Positions 5,256 through 5,658 of a stretch of 5,658 bases of DNA are shown here, piece by piece; the stretch's first letter is position 1; every line of letters begins with the position of its first letter. The notes beneath the pieces are model-generated. The model saw only the letters and a list, made by a program, of their open reading frames with translations, did not search any database and was not told the origin of the DNA. A program made the position numbers and the translations under genes. The stretch is from Candidatus Bathyarchaeota archaeon (lineage in GTDB: Archaea; Thermoproteota; Bathyarchaeia; Bathyarchaeales; Bathyarchaeaceae): positions 1 to 5,658 of the forward strand of contig QMYO01000133.1 of assembly GCA_003662715.1 (NCBI GenBank). Direction: 5' to 3'.

Positions 5256-5658
5256 ATGAATAGAAACCATGCTTTTGCTTTCGGTTTAGGCGTTATTGCA
5301 ATAATAATTATCGTTGTCGCAGGCTTCTATCCGTTTTTGATTGAACAAATACAATCCGTAACGTTCACGCAGAAATACTTCTTTTTTCAAGATTCAGATT
5401 TCCTAATGGGTTACGGTTCATTATCAGTCCGATGGAAAGGTTTCGGTTGGAATTATTCATCACCATTCTCTTATAACATAAACCTTGCAGACGACAACGC
5501 TACGCTATTTTACAACGTATCAGGGAACGGTTGGGGCGGCGCCGTACTATTACAAGGTAAACAGCCTCATTCTTGGGAGAAAAGCTGGAAAATTCTGGGA
5601 GGAACAACTTTAGAAAACGCTAAAGAAGTTGATTATGTCGAGTTTAAAAGGTCACAAC
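5256..5658 (+). CDS. Membrane-anchored ectodomain protein (partial, 3' end off right edge)
   Basis: The ATG at 5256 follows an SD-like GGGGAT (5245-5250) at 5 bases and opens a frame of 134 residues to the window edge. An N-terminal hydrophobic helix (about 6-28, AFAFGLGVIAIIIIVVAGFY) has only a few residues, with one Arg, before it and no evident cleavage site. It looks like a signal anchor, with the rest outside the cell or on the virion. The visible ectodomain is aromatic and Gly/Asn-rich (RWKGFGWNY, SGNGWGGAVLL) with N-x-S/T sites such as NYS, NAT and NVS, which suggests a beta-rich glycosylated fold. The gene is third in the rightward cluster, 52 bases after the surface protein and beyond a T-tract. 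I infer a minor structural or surface protein. The family is not recognised and its C-terminal half is missing. Confidence 0.75.
   Translation, partial: MNRNHAFAFGLGVIAIIIIVVAGFYPFLIEQIQSVTFTQKYFFFQDSDFLMGYGSLSVRWKGFGWNYSSPFSYNINLADDNATLFYNVSGNGWGGAVLLQGKQPHSWEKSWKILGGTTLENAKEVDYVEFKRSQ

Noticed and set aside
1..5658. CRISPR array, tRNA or rRNA gene, insertion sequence, att site
   Set aside because: I saw no regularly spaced repeats, no tRNA-like cloverleaf, no transposase or terminal repeats. No candidate att core could be paired within the window.

Overview
The window looks like part of a small archaeal virus, provirus or related mobile element rather than an ordinary chromosomal region. 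Three observations point to archaea. Several ribosome-binding sites match the archaeal anti-SD (AGGAGGTG, GGTGAT, AGGAGG). The first gene of the leftward operon has a TATA box at the leaderless distance and no SD. The secreted proteins are rich in N-x-S/T sequons. The DNA is AT-rich, and GTG and TTG starts are used. I cannot name a host; a Thermoproteota-type archaeon is a guess from the mix of leaderless first gene and SD-led internal genes.

Layout: a divergent control region (about 4263-4395) splits the window. Leftward runs a tightly packed operon of eight genes, all overlapping or nearly touching. In order of transcription they are: a 142-aa unknown soluble protein (4262-3834); a 348-aa secreted, membrane-anchored surface protein (3837-2791); a 146-aa protein with one C-terminal membrane helix (2781-2341); two small helical soluble proteins (2326-1931 and 1944-1627); a Zot-like P-loop ATPase with a probable C-terminal helix-turn-helix (1630-797); a tyrosine recombinase consisting of the catalytic domain only (816-268); and a two-helix membrane protein with an AT-hook-like tail that runs off the left edge (268-1). 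Rightward run a 40-aa single-helix protein resembling a filamentous-virus coat subunit (4396-4518), a 214-aa secreted surface protein with a C-terminal membrane anchor (4559-5203), and a membrane-anchored ectodomain protein cut by the right edge (5256-5658).

The most interesting point is that the 40-aa protein and the last 24 residues of the 214-aa surface protein align without gaps to both stop codons. Both have an APLI-like helix with a conserved proline and a basic M-F tail. This suggests that one membrane-embedded subunit exists in a bare form (coat) and in a form carrying an ectodomain (decoration or spike). With a Zot-like ATPase in the divergent operon, a testable model is an archaeal filamentous (inovirus-like) or enveloped virus assembled at the membrane: the ATPase and its small partners drive assembly, the 348-aa protein serves as receptor-binding spike, and the recombinase handles integration. 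Spindle-shaped or pleomorphic virus, or a vesicle-forming plasmid, remain alternatives. No replication gene, RNA gene, CRISPR array or insertion sequence is visible.
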